64,000 bases of DNA from Rhizobium sp. BK399 (lineage in GTDB: Bacteria; Pseudomonadota; Alphaproteobacteria; Rhizobiales; Rhizobiaceae). This document shows positions 17,537 through 27,039 of this stretch, in pieces; position 1 is the stretch's first letter; the number at the start of each line of letters is the position of its first letter. The stretch is taken from assembly GCF_014194695.1 (NCBI RefSeq), contig NZ_JACIAH010000004.1, positions 62,001-126,000 of the forward strand. The letters are read 5' to 3'. A model generated the notes under the pieces. It was not told where the DNA came from and ran no database searches. It worked only from the letters and a program-made list of their open reading frames with translations. Position numbers and translations under genes: made by a program.

Positions 17537-18547
17537 ATGACTGTAAAGGTTGCCATCAACGGCTTCGGCCGCATCGGCCGCAACGTTCTCCGCGCTATTG
17601 TCGAATCTGGCCGCACCGACATTGAAGTCGTCGCGATCAACGACCTCGGCCCGGTCGAGACCAATGCCCACCTGCTGCGCTACGACTCCATCCACGGCAA
17701 GTTCCCAGCCGAGGTGAAGGTCGAAGGCGACACGATCACTGTTGGCGGTGGCAAGCCGATCAAGGTGACGGCGATCAAGGACCCGGCGACGCTGCCGCAC
17801 AAGGAACTCGGCGTCGACATCGCGATGGAATGCACCGGCATCTTCACTTCGCGTGAAAAGGCTGCCCTGCACCTGGCTGCAGGCGCCAAGCGCGTCATCG
17901 TTTCGGCCCCTGCCGACGGTGCTGACCTGACCGTCGTTTTCGGCGTCAACCACGACCAGCTCACCAAGGAGCACCTGGTCATCTCCAACGCATCCTGCAC
18001 GACGAACTGCCTCGTACCGGTTGTGAAGGTTCTCGATGACGCGGTCGGCATCGACCACGGCTTCATGACCACGATCCACTCCTACACCGGCGACCAGCCG
18101 ACGCTCGACACCATGCACAAGGACCTGTACCGCGCCCGCGCCGCAGCCCTGTCCATGATCCCGACGTCGACGGGCGCAGCCAAGGCCGTTGGCCTCGTCA
18201 TGCCGCATCTGAAGGGCAAGCTTGACGGTACGTCGATCCGCGTTCCGACCCCGAACGTCTCGGTCGTCGACTTCAAGTTCGTCGCCAAGAAGGCCACGAC
18301 GGTCGGCGAAATCAACGAAGCGATCAAGGCGGCCGCAAACGGCAAACTGAAGGGCATTCTCGGCTACACCGACGAGCCGCTCGTTTCCCGCGACTTCAAC
18401 CACGACAGCCACTCCTCGATCTTCGCGACCGATCAGACCAAGGTCATGGAAGGCAACTTCGTGCGCGTCCTGTCCTGGTACGACAACGAGTGGGGCTTCT
18501 CCAGCCGCATGTCCGACACGGCCGTCGCTTTCGCGAAGCTCATCTAA
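17537..18547 (+). CDS. gap: Glyceraldehyde-3-phosphate dehydrogenase, type I
   Basis: It catalyses reversible oxidative phosphorylation of glyceraldehyde 3-phosphate with NAD in glycolysis and gluconeogenesis. The N-terminus is [17 protein letters not shown] with the Rossmann glycine motif. The catalytic cysteine is C154 in [10 protein letters not shown]. The ATG at 17537 is 9-10 bases after AGGGAG and is preferred to another ATG six bases upstream that lies too close to that site. Length is 336 residues. It is downstream of tkt and is closed by a strong terminator. Confidence 0.97.
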   Translation: MTVKVAINGFGRIGRNVLRAIVESGRTDIEVVAINDLGPVETNAHLLRYDSIHGKFPAEVKVEGDTITVGGGKPIKVTAIKDPATLPHKELGVDIAMECTGIFTSREKAALHLAAGAKRVIVSAPADGADLTVVFGVNHDQLTKEHLVISNASCTTNCLVPVVKVLDDAVGIDHGFMTTIHSYTGDQPTLDTMHKDLYRARAAALSMIPTSTGAAKAVGLVMPHLKGKLDGTSIRVPTPNVSVVDFKFVAKKATTVGEINEAIKAAANGKLKGILGYTDEPLVSRDFNHDSHSSIFATDQTKVMEGNFVRVLSWYDNEWGFSSRMSDTAVAFAKLI

Positions 18548-18570
18548 CAGCCCTGCCGAATTATCTCGGA

Positions 18571-18600
18571 AAGCGGCCCGGACAATCGGGCCGCTTTTCT
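18571..18600 (+). terminator. Rho-independent terminator after gap
   Basis: A 10-bp perfect stem AAGCGGCCCG/CGGGCCGCTT (18571-18580 with 18587-18596), with a 6-base loop and then TTCTT, lies 24 bases after the gap stop codon. Confidence 0.9.
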
Positions 18601-18708
18601 TATGGCCAGTCCGATGGCCGTGGCGAGTGGGTCCTTCCGCTTGCGTCCCATCGTCAAACTGGCTAGCGTCACAGGCATAAGAGATGCCGGATTGCCGACG
18701 AGTCCCCC

Positions 18709-18849
18709 ATGAAAATTCTCATGACGATCATTGTTGTTTGTATGATCGCGAGCGTGTTGAGCTTGAGCCTCGTTGGCGGTCGCAGTTCCAAGCAGATCGC
18801 GGAGGGGCAACCGCTGCTGGCGTCCACGCAGGTCATGGGACCGCGATAA
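18709..18849 (+). CDS. Small hypothetical membrane peptide (46 residues)
   Basis: A short frame between the gap terminator and the next gene encodes MKILMTIIVVCMIASVLSLS, followed by a polar tail ending in MGPR. The first 20 residues form one hydrophobic helix after a single lysine, so it could be a single-span inner-membrane peptide or an uncleaved signal. I see no good ribosome-binding site (the upstream bases are AGTCCCCC), which lowers confidence. No family is recognised. Confidence 0.45.
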   Translation: MKILMTIIVVCMIASVLSLSLVGGRSSKQIAEGQPLLASTQVMGPR

Positions 18850-18939
18850 TCGTTATCCTTAAAGGATAGTGCTGGCGCGGGGTGTTCGATCACCGTACTG
18901 TCGCTGTCAAGCGGATGGTGCGCAGGCGAAGGAATTCTG

Positions 18940-19260
18940 ATGGACTACTTTACGATCGAAATCGATGGACAACCAGTCGCAAGCTTCCGCTCCGAGGACG
19001 CCGACGATGCCAAGACCTTCTTCGAGGCTGAGGATTTCCGGGAGGATCTCACGGTCCTGCAATCTCAAGGCAAGCCGGTTTGGGACGGAGTTGCTCCGCT
19101 CAGCCTGCGCAAGGCAACCGCCGAAGAGGCGAGCGAAGTCGAGCACGCCTACGAGTTCGACGACGATCCGGAGCGCACCATCGATGACGAATTCGTCGTC
19201 TTCCTGGTCCCAATTTCCGACATCGGCGATGACGAAGGCGATGAGGACGACGACATCTGA
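18940..19260 (+). CDS. Acidic conserved hypothetical protein
   Basis: The 106-residue protein starts MDYFTIEIDGQPVASFRSED and ends in a run of aspartate and glutamate (DDEGDEDDDI). It is strongly acidic, without membrane segments or a signal peptide, so it is probably cytosolic. AAGGA lies 7 bases before the ATG. It is located between gap and the antiporter gene in the glycolytic block. I do not recognise a domain; the acidic tail may mediate protein or ion binding, but that is a guess. Confidence 0.75.
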   Translation: MDYFTIEIDGQPVASFRSEDADDAKTFFEAEDFREDLTVLQSQGKPVWDGVAPLSLRKATAEEASEVEHAYEFDDDPERTIDDEFVVFLVPISDIGDDEGDEDDDI

Positions 19261-19582
19261 TCTGAGGCCTCGACGCGGTTCACTTCCGACAAGAAACTGA
19301 TCGCCAGGAAAAGCGCGCGAGCGCCGCTTCTGCCCTGCTATCGCCCGATTTGCTCATACACTCTTTCAAGCTCCTTCGTGAGCGCTCATCCAGCTTTGCC
19401 GTTCGGCACGCCAAAACAGCAGCATGAAGCCGCAAAACAGCAGGGGTTCGACCGCAAGGCCTACCCATCCCGTTTGTTTTGCCGTTTACTCGCAGCAAGC
19501 TTGGATGACGACGAAAGGGTGACTGGGAATGGGCTGCGGGACCGGGGGTGGTCTGCATTGAATTGCAGGTAAGGGGATAGGC
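19261..19582 (+). other. Gene-free stretch before the antiporter gene
   Basis: About 320 bp with no coding frame I can support. It includes two copies of AAAACAGCAG (19413-19422 and 19434-19443), probably chance. It likely holds the promoter of the downstream antiporter gene, but I cannot point to a convincing -35/-10 pair. Confidence 0.4.
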
Positions 19583-21433
19583 ATGGAAGCGTTCTATATC
19601 GTCGTACTGGTGTCGACGACGCTCGTGCTCCTCGCCGCGTTCTCCAGCCTGCTCGCGTTCCGCTTCGGCGCGCCCCTCCTCCTGCTCTTCCTGGCGATCG
19701 GATTGCTTGCCGGAACGGATGGCCTGGGCATCGAATTCACCAACAACTATCTCGCCTATATCCTCGGTTCCATCGCGCTCGCGATCATCTTGTTCGACTC
19801 CGGCTTTGGAACGCCAGTGCAGTCGTTCAAGCTCGCCGCCATGCCCTCGCTGACACTCGCCTCGGTCGGTGTCCTGATAACGGCGGCATTGGTTGGCGTC
19901 GTCGCCATGTGGTTGCTGAACTTTACGTGGCTGGAAGGTCTGCTGCTCGGCTCCATCGTTGCCTCTACCGACGCGGCAGCGGTCTTCTTCCTGCTGCGCA
20001 TCGGCGGCATCAATATCCGCGACAAAGTGCGGTCGACCCTTGAAGTGGAATCCGGCTCCAACGACCCGATGGCGATCTTCCTGACTATTGCGCTCGTTGA
20101 GGTTCTTGCTAGCGGCGAACGGTATCACGGCATCAACATCGGCATGCTTGCCATGTTCGTGCAGCAGATGGGCCTCGGCGTCATCCTCGGCCTGCTCGGC
20201 GGCATGATGATCGTTTTGATCGTCAGCAGGCTGGAGACGGATCGCGGCCTGACACCGATCTTCGTGCTGGCCCTGGCGCTGCTGGTCTTTTCAGCGACAG
20301 GCGCAGTCGGCGGCAGCGGCTTCCTCGCCGTCTACGTTGCCGGCATCTACGCGGGCAGCCGCAAACTCCACGGTTATGCCGCCATCAAGCGCTTCCAGGA
20401 CGGCATGACCTGGCTTGCACAAATCATTATGTTCCTCGTTCTCGGGCTCCTTGCAACACCGTCGCAGTTTCCGTCGATCGCCATTCCAGCGATACTGCTT
20501 GCCCTGTTCCTGATCTTCGTTGCGCGCCCGCTTGCCATCTGGTTGTCTCTGCTGCCCTTCGACTACACGCAGCAAGAGATTGGCTTTGTCGCATGGGTCG
20601 GGTTGCGTGGCGCGGTGTCGATCCTGCTTGCGATCATGCCCATCCTTGGTGGATTGGAGAATGGCCAGGTCTATTTCAATACCGCCTTCATCATCGTGCT
20701 CGTCTCGCTGCTCGTACAGGGGTGGACGATCAAACCGGTTGCCAAGAAGCTCGGGCTCATCACCCCACCGCGGATGGGTGCCGTCGACAAGGTGGAAGTA
20801 GATCTGCCGGGCGCGGCAAACCATGAGCTTCTCTCCTACCGCGTCGTCAAGGATAGCCCGGTCTTGCGCGGTGAGCGTATCCCGCGTTGGGCAACGCCCT
20901 CGCTCGTCATCCGAGATGGCAAGTCGATGCGCTATCAGTATGCCGGACGGCTGCGCGAAAACGATCTCGTCTATCTCTTCGTAGTTCCCTCCTATTCGCG
21001 GCTGCTCGACAAGCTCTTTGCCAGCCGAGTTCCTGTCGAGGAGGACGATGCGGATTTCTTCGGCGCCTTCGCACTTTCACCGGCTCGCCCCGCCGCAGAT
21101 CTCGACGCCGCCTATGGCCCTGGACTGCTGAACGAATCCGAGAAGGGACTGACGATCGCCGAGTTGATGAAGCATCGTCTCGGTGGCAAGGCCGACTATG
21201 CCGACCGGGTGCGCCTCGGCTCCATTATCCTGATCGTCCGCGATCTCGACGACCAGGACCACATCACTTCGGTCGGCATGTCGCTCGAGGCTCTCGAGCC
21301 CGCCACCGCCCTGCCGATCTTCCTTAATCTGCATGACATCATCGACCGCGTCCGTGACCGCTTTAAAGGTCGCAAGAACCGTGAAGCAGCCGCCGCAGCG
21401 ACGTCCGGCAAGGGTGATGAAAAGCGGCAATGA
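19583..21433 (+). CDS. Potassium/proton antiporter of the CPA1 family (NhaP2/CvrA-like)
   Basis: The 616-residue protein has about 12 membrane helices in the first 390 residues, with the CPA signature VASTDAAAVFFLLR and VESGSNDPMAIFL carrying the transport aspartates. A cytoplasmic tail then holds a TrkA-C-like domain (about 400-480, ending in the YLFVVPSY region) and a CorC/HlyC-like domain (about 490-590). This is the layout of NhaP2/CvrA, which exports K+ and controls cell volume at low osmolarity. AAGGGGATAGGC precedes the ATG. It sits between gap and pgk, apparently as an independent function. Confidence 0.9.
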   Translation: MEAFYIVVLVSTTLVLLAAFSSLLAFRFGAPLLLLFLAIGLLAGTDGLGIEFTNNYLAYILGSIALAIILFDSGFGTPVQSFKLAAMPSLTLASVGVLITAALVGVVAMWLLNFTWLEGLLLGSIVASTDAAAVFFLLRIGGINIRDKVRSTLEVESGSNDPMAIFLTIALVEVLASGERYHGINIGMLAMFVQQMGLGVILGLLGGMMIVLIVSRLETDRGLTPIFVLALALLVFSATGAVGGSGFLAVYVAGIYAGSRKLHGYAAIKRFQDGMTWLAQIIMFLVLGLLATPSQFPSIAIPAILLALFLIFVARPLAIWLSLLPFDYTQQEIGFVAWVGLRGAVSILLAIMPILGGLENGQVYFNTAFIIVLVSLLVQGWTIKPVAKKLGLITPPRMGAVDKVEVDLPGAANHELLSYRVVKDSPVLRGERIPRWATPSLVIRDGKSMRYQYAGRLRENDLVYLFVVPSYSRLLDKLFASRVPVEEDDADFFGAFALSPARPAADLDAAYGPGLLNESEKGLTIAELMKHRLGGKADYADRVRLGSIILIVRDLDDQDHITSVGMSLEALEPATALPIFLNLHDIIDRVRDRFKGRKNREAAAAATSGKGDEKRQ

Positions 21434-21503
21434 CCGCCTTGCGTCTCCAGTCATCCTTGGTATGGTCCCCGCATCTTTTGGGCAATAACGAACGGACTTC
21501 TCC

Positions 21504-22706
21504 ATGCCTTCCTTCAAGACCCTCGACGACCTCAACGACATTGCCGGCAAGCGCGTCCTCGTTCGCGTTGACCTGAACGTCCCGGTCAAAGACGGCAAAG
21601 TGACCGACACCACGCGCATCGAGCGTGTTGCCCCGACGATCCTGGAACTGTCGAAGAAGGGCGCCAAGGTCATCCTGCTCGCGCATTTCGGTCGCCCCAA
21701 GGATGGCCCGTCGCCAGATCTTTCGCTGTCCCTGATCGCGCCCTCCGTCGAGGAAGTCCTTGACCACTCGGTCTCGACCGCCGACGACTGCATTGGCGCC
21801 GTGGCTAGCGACGCCGTTGCGGCGATGAAGAACGGCGACATCCTGCTCATGGAAAATACGCGCTTCCATAAGGGCGAAGAGAAGAACGACCCGGATTTCG
21901 TCAAGGCGCTAGCCGCGCAGGGAGACATCTACGTCAATGATGCCTTCTCCGCCGCCCACCGTGCGCACGCCTCGACGGAAGGCCTCGCCCATCATCTTCC
22001 CGCTCATGCCGGCCGCACCATGCAGGCTGAGCTCGAAGCACTTGAGACCGGCCTCGGCAATCCGGCCCGACCGGTCGTTGCCATCGTCGGCGGCGCTAAG
22101 GTCTCGACCAAGATTGATCTCTTGATGAACCTCGTAAAGAGGGTCGACGCGCTGGTAATCGGCGGCGGCATGGCAAATACCTTTATCGCCGCGCGTGGCA
22201 CGAATGTCGGCAAGTCGCTCTGCGAGCACGACCTTGCCGACACCGCAAAGCAGATCATGATCGAAGCGGCCACGGCGGGCTGCGCCATCATTCTCCCCGA
22301 AGACGGCGTTGTTGCCCGCGAGTTCAAAGCAAACGCCGCCAACGAGACGGTCGCGATCGATGCGATCCCCAGCGACGCGATGGTGCTGGACGTCGGTCCG
22401 AAGTCGGTCGAGGCGATCAAGGCCTGGATCGAGCGCGCCAATACGCTCGTCTGGAACGGTCCGCTTGGCGCGTTCGAGATCGAACCGTTCGACAAGGCAA
22501 CCGTCGCGGCAGCGAAGTTTGCGGCCGAGCGCACCAAGGCTGGCAAGCTGACTTCGGTCGCCGGTGGTGGTGATACGGTCTCCGCGCTGAACCATGCCGG
22601 CGTTGCCGATGATTTCAGCTATGTATCGACCGCGGGTGGTGCCTTCCTTGAATGGATGGAAGGGAAAGTCCTTCCGGGCGTCGCGGTCCTCAACAAGGCC
22701 AAATGA
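21504..22706 (+). CDS. pgk: Phosphoglycerate kinase
   Basis: It interconverts 1,3-bisphosphoglycerate and 3-phosphoglycerate with ADP/ATP. The 400-residue length is normal. N-terminal substrate motifs are [17 protein letters not shown] and AHFGRPKG-like (AHFGRPKDG). The hinge and nucleotide domain carry [14 protein letters not shown] and [10 protein letters not shown], and the C-terminal [11 protein letters not shown] is the ATP-binding glycine segment. It follows the antiporter gene by 70 bp and ends at a strong terminator. Confidence 0.97.
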   Translation: MPSFKTLDDLNDIAGKRVLVRVDLNVPVKDGKVTDTTRIERVAPTILELSKKGAKVILLAHFGRPKDGPSPDLSLSLIAPSVEEVLDHSVSTADDCIGAVASDAVAAMKNGDILLMENTRFHKGEEKNDPDFVKALAAQGDIYVNDAFSAAHRAHASTEGLAHHLPAHAGRTMQAELEALETGLGNPARPVVAIVGGAKVSTKIDLLMNLVKRVDALVIGGGMANTFIAARGTNVGKSLCEHDLADTAKQIMIEAATAGCAIILPEDGVVAREFKANAANETVAIDAIPSDAMVLDVGPKSVEAIKAWIERANTLVWNGPLGAFEIEPFDKATVAAAKFAAERTKAGKLTSVAGGGDTVSALNHAGVADDFSYVSTAGGAFLEWMEGKVLPGVAVLNKAK

Positions 22707-22744
22707 TCCGAACAGTCGAATTTAACAGATTTTACATGTAGATA

Positions 22745-22774
22745 GACCGTGGCGCGGAAGCGCCGCGGTCTTTT
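22745..22774 (+). terminator. Rho-independent terminator after pgk
   Basis: Stem GACCGTGGCGC/GCGCCGCGGTC (22745-22755 with 22760-22770, one T-G pair), loop GGAA, then TTTT. Confidence 0.88.
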
Positions 22775-22929
22775 GCTCAAAGCAAGAACAAAAGCCCGAA
22801 CTTTCAAACGATTAAAAAAAATTCAAACGTTTCAAAGAATTTTGCTGCCGTTTTCCCGACCATAAACTTCTGTTATCCGCGACCTATATTCACCGGTTGA
22901 CGATTTTTCTTTGCTGTGGAGAGAACGAT

Positions 22930-23955
22930 ATGAGCGAACGTTTGGAAGACATTGCCGTGCGTATGGTAACTGGTGGCCGTGGGCTGCTTGCAGCGGATGA
23001 ATCGACGAGCACAATCGGCAAGCGGTTCGATACGATTGGACTTGAATCGACAGAAACGAGCCGCCGTGACTACCGCGAGATGCTGTTCCGTACCGACGAG
23101 GCGATGCGTCAGTATATTTCCGGCGTCATTCTCTACGAAGAGACCCTCCACCAGAAAGCCGCAGACGGCACGCCCTTCGTTGACATCATCCGCGCAGCAG
23201 ACAGCATTCCGGGCATCAAGGTCGATATCGGCGCAAAACCGATGGCAGCCTATCCCGGCGAAACCATCACCGAAGGTTTGGACGGCCTCGCAGATCGCCT
23301 GGCGAAGTATTATGAAGCCGGCGCTCGCTTCGCCAAGTGGCGCGGCGTCATCGCAATTTCCTCCTCGCTGCCGACTTGGGGCTCCATGAAGGCCAATGCG
23401 CACGCGCTTGCCCGCTATGCCGCACTCTGCCAGCAGGCCAACATCGTTCCGATTGTCGAGCCGGAATGCCTGATGGATGGCAAGCCGGGCGACCACAACA
23501 TCGACCGCTGTGCGGAGGTCACAGAATGGACGCTGCGCACCGTCTTCGAGGAACTGGCCGATGCCCGTGTAAGCCTCGAAGGCATGATCCTGAAGCCGAA
23601 CATGGTCATCGACGGCAAGAACGCCCGCAAGGCGTCTGTCGCCGAAGTCGCCGAGCGTACCGTCGAAGTTCTGAAGCGCACCGTTCCCTCCGCCGTTCCC
23701 GGCATTGCCTTCCTCTCCGGCGGCCAGTCGACCGAAGAAGCGTCGGCGCATCTATCTGCGATCAACTCGGGCTACGACCTGCCCTGGGCGGTCACCTTCT
23801 CCTATGGCCGCGCCCTGCAGGATACGGCCCTCAAGGCCTGGGGTGGCAAGGCGGAGAATGTCGCCGCCGGACAACGTGCCTTCGCCCACCGCGCCGAGAT
23901 GAACAGCCTCGCTGCCAAGGGCAGCTGGAAGAAGGACCTCGAACAGGCCGCTTAA
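22930..23955 (+). CDS. fbaB: Class I fructose-bisphosphate aldolase
   Basis: The 341-residue protein is a eukaryote-like Schiff-base aldolase. It contains GRGLLAADESTSTIGKRF, RFAKWRGVIAI and LEGMILKPNMV, where K222 is the Schiff-base lysine. It cleaves or forms fructose 1,6-bisphosphate. The ATG at 22930 (MSERLEDIAVRMV) has GGAGAGAACGAT upstream; an in-frame start 33 bases earlier lacks a ribosome-binding site. It is flanked by terminators on both sides, so it is its own transcription unit next to pgk. Confidence 0.95.
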   Translation: MSERLEDIAVRMVTGGRGLLAADESTSTIGKRFDTIGLESTETSRRDYREMLFRTDEAMRQYISGVILYEETLHQKAADGTPFVDIIRAADSIPGIKVDIGAKPMAAYPGETITEGLDGLADRLAKYYEAGARFAKWRGVIAISSSLPTWGSMKANAHALARYAALCQQANIVPIVEPECLMDGKPGDHNIDRCAEVTEWTLRTVFEELADARVSLEGMILKPNMVIDGKNARKASVAEVAERTVEVLKRTVPSAVPGIAFLSGGQSTEEASAHLSAINSGYDLPWAVTFSYGRALQDTALKAWGGKAENVAAGQRAFAHRAEMNSLAAKGSWKKDLEQAA

Positions 23956-23982
23956 GCCCTTCTCGGCTTACAAGACAAACAG

Positions 23983-24012
23983 AACCGGTCGCCCAAAGCG
24001 GCCGGTTTTTCT
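23983..24012 (+). terminator. Rho-independent terminator after fbaB
   Basis: Stem AACCGGTCGC/GCGGCCGGTT (23983-23992 with 23998-24007), 5-base loop CCAAA, then TTTCT. Confidence 0.88.
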
Positions 24013-24094
24013 ATTGTAACAGCGACAAGTTTCCAGCTTCTGCAGCCAGCCGTTCGCAAGTAAGGATCAAGGCATCAGCCCGTTCGGAGCCGCC

Positions 24095-25012
24095 ATGAAA
24101 ACCGTTGCCTTCACGACCGTCGATGTTTTCACCTCCACCCGTTTCGAAGGCAATCCGCTGGCTGTCATGAGTGACGCGCGTGGTCTGACCGATACCGACA
24201 TGCAGAGCATCGCCGCGGAGTTCGGCTATTCGGAAGTCACCTTCGTGCTGCCGCCGGAGGATCCCGCCAATACCGCCTGTATCCGTATCTTCACGCCGAC
24301 CATGGAGGTGCCCTTTGCGGGCCATCCGAACGTTGGTACCGCCTATGTGCTTGGGCGGCAGGGCGAGGTGTTCGGTCGGCCCACCGGAGACAAGCTGCGC
24401 TTCGAGGAGAAGGCGGGACTCGTCGAAGTTGACCTCAAGCGGGACCGTGGCGAGGTGCTGTCCGCATCCATTCGCGCGCCGAGACCGCTTGCTGTCGGCG
24501 ACACAATCTCGGGGCACACCGTTGCCCGCTGCATCGCCATCGAACCAGACGAAATCCGCGTGTCCACGCATGGACCTGTTGTCCTATCGGTTGGGCTGAG
24601 TTTCGTAGTCGCCGAACTCGCGGACCTTGCCGCCCTCGGCCGCGCCCGACCGAACCTTTCATATTTTCAGGATGCGGCAGGGTCGACCATTGAAGGCAAC
24701 CACGACTTCTCGCTGTTCGTCTACGTCCGCTCGCAGGAAAACCCGTGGATGATCCGCGCACGGATGTTTGCGCCGCTCGACAACGTGCCGGAGGATCCGG
24801 CAACCGGCAGCGCCTCGGCAGCCTTGGGCGCCTACCTCGTTTCGCTGGAGCCGGATGCGACTATGAGCGTTTCGCTGACCATAGAGCAAGGCGTCGAAAT
24901 GGGACGCCGCAGCCTCATCGGGATCGACGTGGTCAAGCAGGAGGGGACGGTCACCGACGTCACGATTTCCGGAAGCTGCGCGCCAGTCATGCGCGGCGAA
25001 ATCGCGTATTAG
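24095..25012 (+). CDS. PhzF-family isomerase-like protein
   Basis: The 305-residue protein has the two-lobed PhzF/diaminopimelate-epimerase-like fold. [16 protein letters not shown] opens the first lobe and E47 in GYSEVTFV corresponds to the PhzF catalytic glutamate. [20 protein letters not shown] and [16 protein letters not shown] are the family signatures. PhzF itself isomerises a phenazine precursor, but most bacterial members act on other, unknown substrates, and no phenazine genes are nearby. It is probably transcribed alone, after the fbaB terminator, and overlaps the end of a convergent small gene by four bases. Confidence 0.9.
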   Translation: MKTVAFTTVDVFTSTRFEGNPLAVMSDARGLTDTDMQSIAAEFGYSEVTFVLPPEDPANTACIRIFTPTMEVPFAGHPNVGTAYVLGRQGEVFGRPTGDKLRFEEKAGLVEVDLKRDRGEVLSASIRAPRPLAVGDTISGHTVARCIAIEPDEIRVSTHGPVVLSVGLSFVVAELADLAALGRARPNLSYFQDAAGSTIEGNHDFSLFVYVRSQENPWMIRARMFAPLDNVPEDPATGSASAALGAYLVSLEPDATMSVSLTIEQGVEMGRRSLIGIDVVKQEGTVTDVTISGSCAPVMRGEIAY

Positions 25013-25173
25013 ACGAAGAGGTCGCGGCCGATCAGCGCCAGCGCCCAGATTGCGAAGGCGATCAGCGCGATCTTCCAGAAATCCATGCGCCGACGCAGCC
25101 CTGGGACACCCAGCGGCTTGATCAACTGGATCGCCATCGCCAGGATGAGCAGCAGGGCGATCAGCTTGGTCAT
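25009..25173 (-). CDS. Small two-helix membrane protein (54 residues)
   Basis: The product has two hydrophobic stretches (about 3-20 and 33-50) with a basic loop GLRRRM between them, MTKLIALLLILAMAIQLIKP at the start and GRDLFV at the end. It is likely an inner-membrane hairpin, and I do not recognise a family. The ATG at 25173 has only a weak purine-rich stretch upstream. It converges on phzF with a four-base overlap of stop codons. Confidence 0.6.
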   Translation of the reverse strand: MTKLIALLLILAMAIQLIKPLGVPGLRRRMDFWKIALIAFAIWALALIGRDLFV

Positions 25174-25346
25174 GTCTTTATTTTTCCATCTCTTCTGATT
25201 GTCACAGGACCGACATTTTTTCGCGTCACGACTGCATTTATTCATGCCGTAAAGGCATTTGGGGGCACAATCAATCTTCTCGAGGCTGGGCGACACCCGT
25301 GTGTTGCCATATGTCCTTTGACATTCAACGCATAGAGTCTGGGTAT

Positions 25347-26627
25347 ATGAAAAGAAATCTGCTGTCCGTCGCCTCACTTCTTTTCGGGACGCTCTTTCTC
25401 TTCATGGGCAACGGCTTGCAGGGCATCCTGCTTCCAGTGCGTGGCAACCTGGAAGGTTACGCAACGACCACCCTTGGGCTGCTCGGCACCTCCTGGGCGG
25501 CCGGCTTCGTCATCGGCTGCCTCGTTGCCCCCAAACTGGTGCGCCGTGTCGGCCACGTTCGCGCCTTCTCCGGCTTCATTGCGATTATCGCGATTATCGC
25601 GCTCGTAAGCGGTATCATCATCCATCCGGTCTGGTGGGTCCTGTTGCGCGCCGTAACCGGCTTTGCGACAGCCGGCACGTCGATGATCATCGAGAGTTGG
25701 CTGAACGAGCGCGCCACCAACGAAAGCCGCGGCGCGATCTTCTCGCTTTATATCTCCATCACGCTCTTCGGCGTCGTGGCCGGCCAGATGATGATTCCGC
25801 TGGAGGATGTGCGCACGCCCGTGCTCTTCATGATCTGCGGCATCTTCTACTGCATCGCGATGCTTCCGACGACGCTCTCGACCGCGGCCTCCCCGCAGCC
25901 GCTGAAGGCCGTCAAGCTCGATCTGCCGGCCCTTTACCGCAACTCTCCCGTCTCTTGCCTTGGCATTCTCCTCGTCGGTATCGCCAACGGCGCCTACGGT
26001 ACGCTGGGCGCCGTCTTTGGTGCTGGCGCTGGCCTGTCCGATACGAGTATCGCGATCATGATGAGTTCCACGATCTTCGCCGGCGCCGTGATGCAACTGC
26101 CGGCCGGCCGCCTCTCGGACCGTATCGACCGTCGCTATGTCTTGGCGGCAATGTCGGCGATTGCCGCTCTCGCCGGCCTGCTGCTGGCGATCCTGCACCC
26201 CGACTCGCCCTACTTCATTATCGGTCTCGTCGTGCTTTATGGCGCTGTTGCCAACACGCTCTATCCGATCGCCGTTGCGCACGCGAACGACTTTGCCTCC
26301 GCAGAGGACTTCGTAAAAGTCTCCGGCGGGTTGCTGCTCCTTTACGGCATCGGCACGATCATCGGCCCGACCATCGGCGGGCCCGTGATGTCGATGATCA
26401 ACCCGCATGCCCTCTTCCTAGTGACGGCGATCGCCCATGTGCTGATCACCGCCTATGCCATCATCCGCAGCCGCATGCGCGCCGCCGTTCCGGTCGGCGA
26501 CCGCGACGCGTTTACGACTCTTTCGACTGCCACCTCACAAACGCTAACGCCCGAAAGCATGTCGCTTGCCGACCGCGGAACCGCCAAGACTCCCGAAACC
26601 GGCGATCCTGCCCTAAAATATAACTGA
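25347..26627 (+). CDS. MFS transporter (YcaD-like)
   Basis: The 426-residue form beginning MKRNLLSVASLLFGTLFLF has 12 predicted membrane helices. It includes MFS loops such as GCLVAPKLVRRVGHVRAF between helices 2 and 3 and AGRLSDRIDRRYVL in the second half, plus WLNERATNESRGAIFS after helix 5. It resembles the YcaD/major-facilitator subgroup whose substrates are unknown. I prefer the ATG at 25347 because it opens directly into helix 1; GTG 25299 and ATG 25311 are possible alternatives. A DUF1192 gene follows after 21 bp. Confidence 0.88.
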   Translation: MKRNLLSVASLLFGTLFLFMGNGLQGILLPVRGNLEGYATTTLGLLGTSWAAGFVIGCLVAPKLVRRVGHVRAFSGFIAIIAIIALVSGIIIHPVWWVLLRAVTGFATAGTSMIIESWLNERATNESRGAIFSLYISITLFGVVAGQMMIPLEDVRTPVLFMICGIFYCIAMLPTTLSTAASPQPLKAVKLDLPALYRNSPVSCLGILLVGIANGAYGTLGAVFGAGAGLSDTSIAIMMSSTIFAGAVMQLPAGRLSDRIDRRYVLAAMSAIAALAGLLLAILHPDSPYFIIGLVVLYGAVANTLYPIAVAHANDFASAEDFVKVSGGLLLLYGIGTIIGPTIGGPVMSMINPHALFLVTAIAHVLITAYAIIRSRMRAAVPVGDRDAFTTLSTATSQTLTPESMSLADRGTAKTPETGDPALKYN

Positions 26628-26648
26628 GGCAGACAAGGGAGGATTGAG

Positions 26649-26840
26649 ATGAGCTTCATCGATGACGACCGGCCGCAGAAGAAGGTTGCGCATGAGATCG
26701 GTGGCGATCTTTCCGCCGTCTCGGTCGACGAATTGAGATCGCGCATTGAGCTGCTCAAGGCCGAGATCGCGAGAATCGAAGCTGAGGTGGCCAGCAAGAC
26801 CTCGACAAGATCAGCGGCCGAAAGCCTCTTCCGCTCCTGA
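26649..26840 (+). CDS. DUF1192 small coiled-coil protein
   Basis: The 63-residue protein begins MSFIDDDRPQKKVAHEIGGDL, followed by a short amphipathic helix (SVDELRSRIELLKAEIARIE). This is the DUF1192 family of small alphaproteobacterial proteins with unknown role, often found near rcdA-type (DUF1465) genes. GGGAGGATTGAG lies before the ATG. It is 21 bp after the MFS gene and probably co-transcribed with it. Confidence 0.85.
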   Translation: MSFIDDDRPQKKVAHEIGGDLSAVSVDELRSRIELLKAEIARIEAEVASKTSTRSAAESLFRS

Positions 26841-26898
26841 TCGCCGGTTGGCTAAAGCAGCAAATCATGCCGCCGGAAAGGACTAAACCGGGACAGGT

Positions 26899-26913
26899 TT
26901 AAGCCGCGATTAA
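26899..26913 (+). promoter_or_regulatory. CtrA-type box (TTAA-N7-TTAA) before the candidate small RNA
   Basis: TTAA GCCGCGA TTAA matches the full CtrA consensus. It lies about 24-38 bases before the likely transcript start (TATAAG at 26918-26923 or TATTAC at 26925-26930 could serve as -10), the usual place for activation by CtrA. Binding is inferred only from the motif. Confidence 0.5.
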
Positions 26914-26929
26914 GCTTTATAAGGTATTA

Positions 26930-27039
26930 CTGTACTCATCCAGATCTTCTCTGGATCTCAGACAGTTTTCCATGCGGTGAATTGGTCTGATTTTTCTCCC
27001 TGTTTTACCTTGAGAGCCGCTTTTGCGGCTCTTCTTTTT
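26930..27039 (+). ncRNA. Candidate trans-acting small RNA, about 105-110 nt
   Basis: The region between the DUF1192 gene and rcdA has the layout of an Hfq-type small RNA. Hairpin 1 is ATCCAGA/TCTGGAT (26938-26944 with 26950-26956, 5-base loop). Hairpin 2 is TCAGAC/GTCTGA (26958-26963 with 26985-26990). A single-stranded pyrimidine-rich stretch TTTTTCTCCCTG follows (26991-27002), then a strong terminator (27014-27031 plus TTCTTTTTT). No coding gene needs that terminator, because the DUF1192 gene stops 170 bases earlier. A CtrA-type box overlaps the promoter. In context and size it recalls the CtrA-controlled GspR small RNA of Sinorhizobium meliloti, but I cannot establish identity. Confidence 0.55.

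Noticed and set aside
19413..19443. Two AAAACAGCAG direct repeats 21 bp apart before the antiporter gene
   Set aside because: Too short and only two copies, so chance is a sufficient explanation.
22895..22930. TTGACG just before fbaB as a -35 box
   Set aside because: It is too close to the start codon and no -10 element follows at the right spacing.
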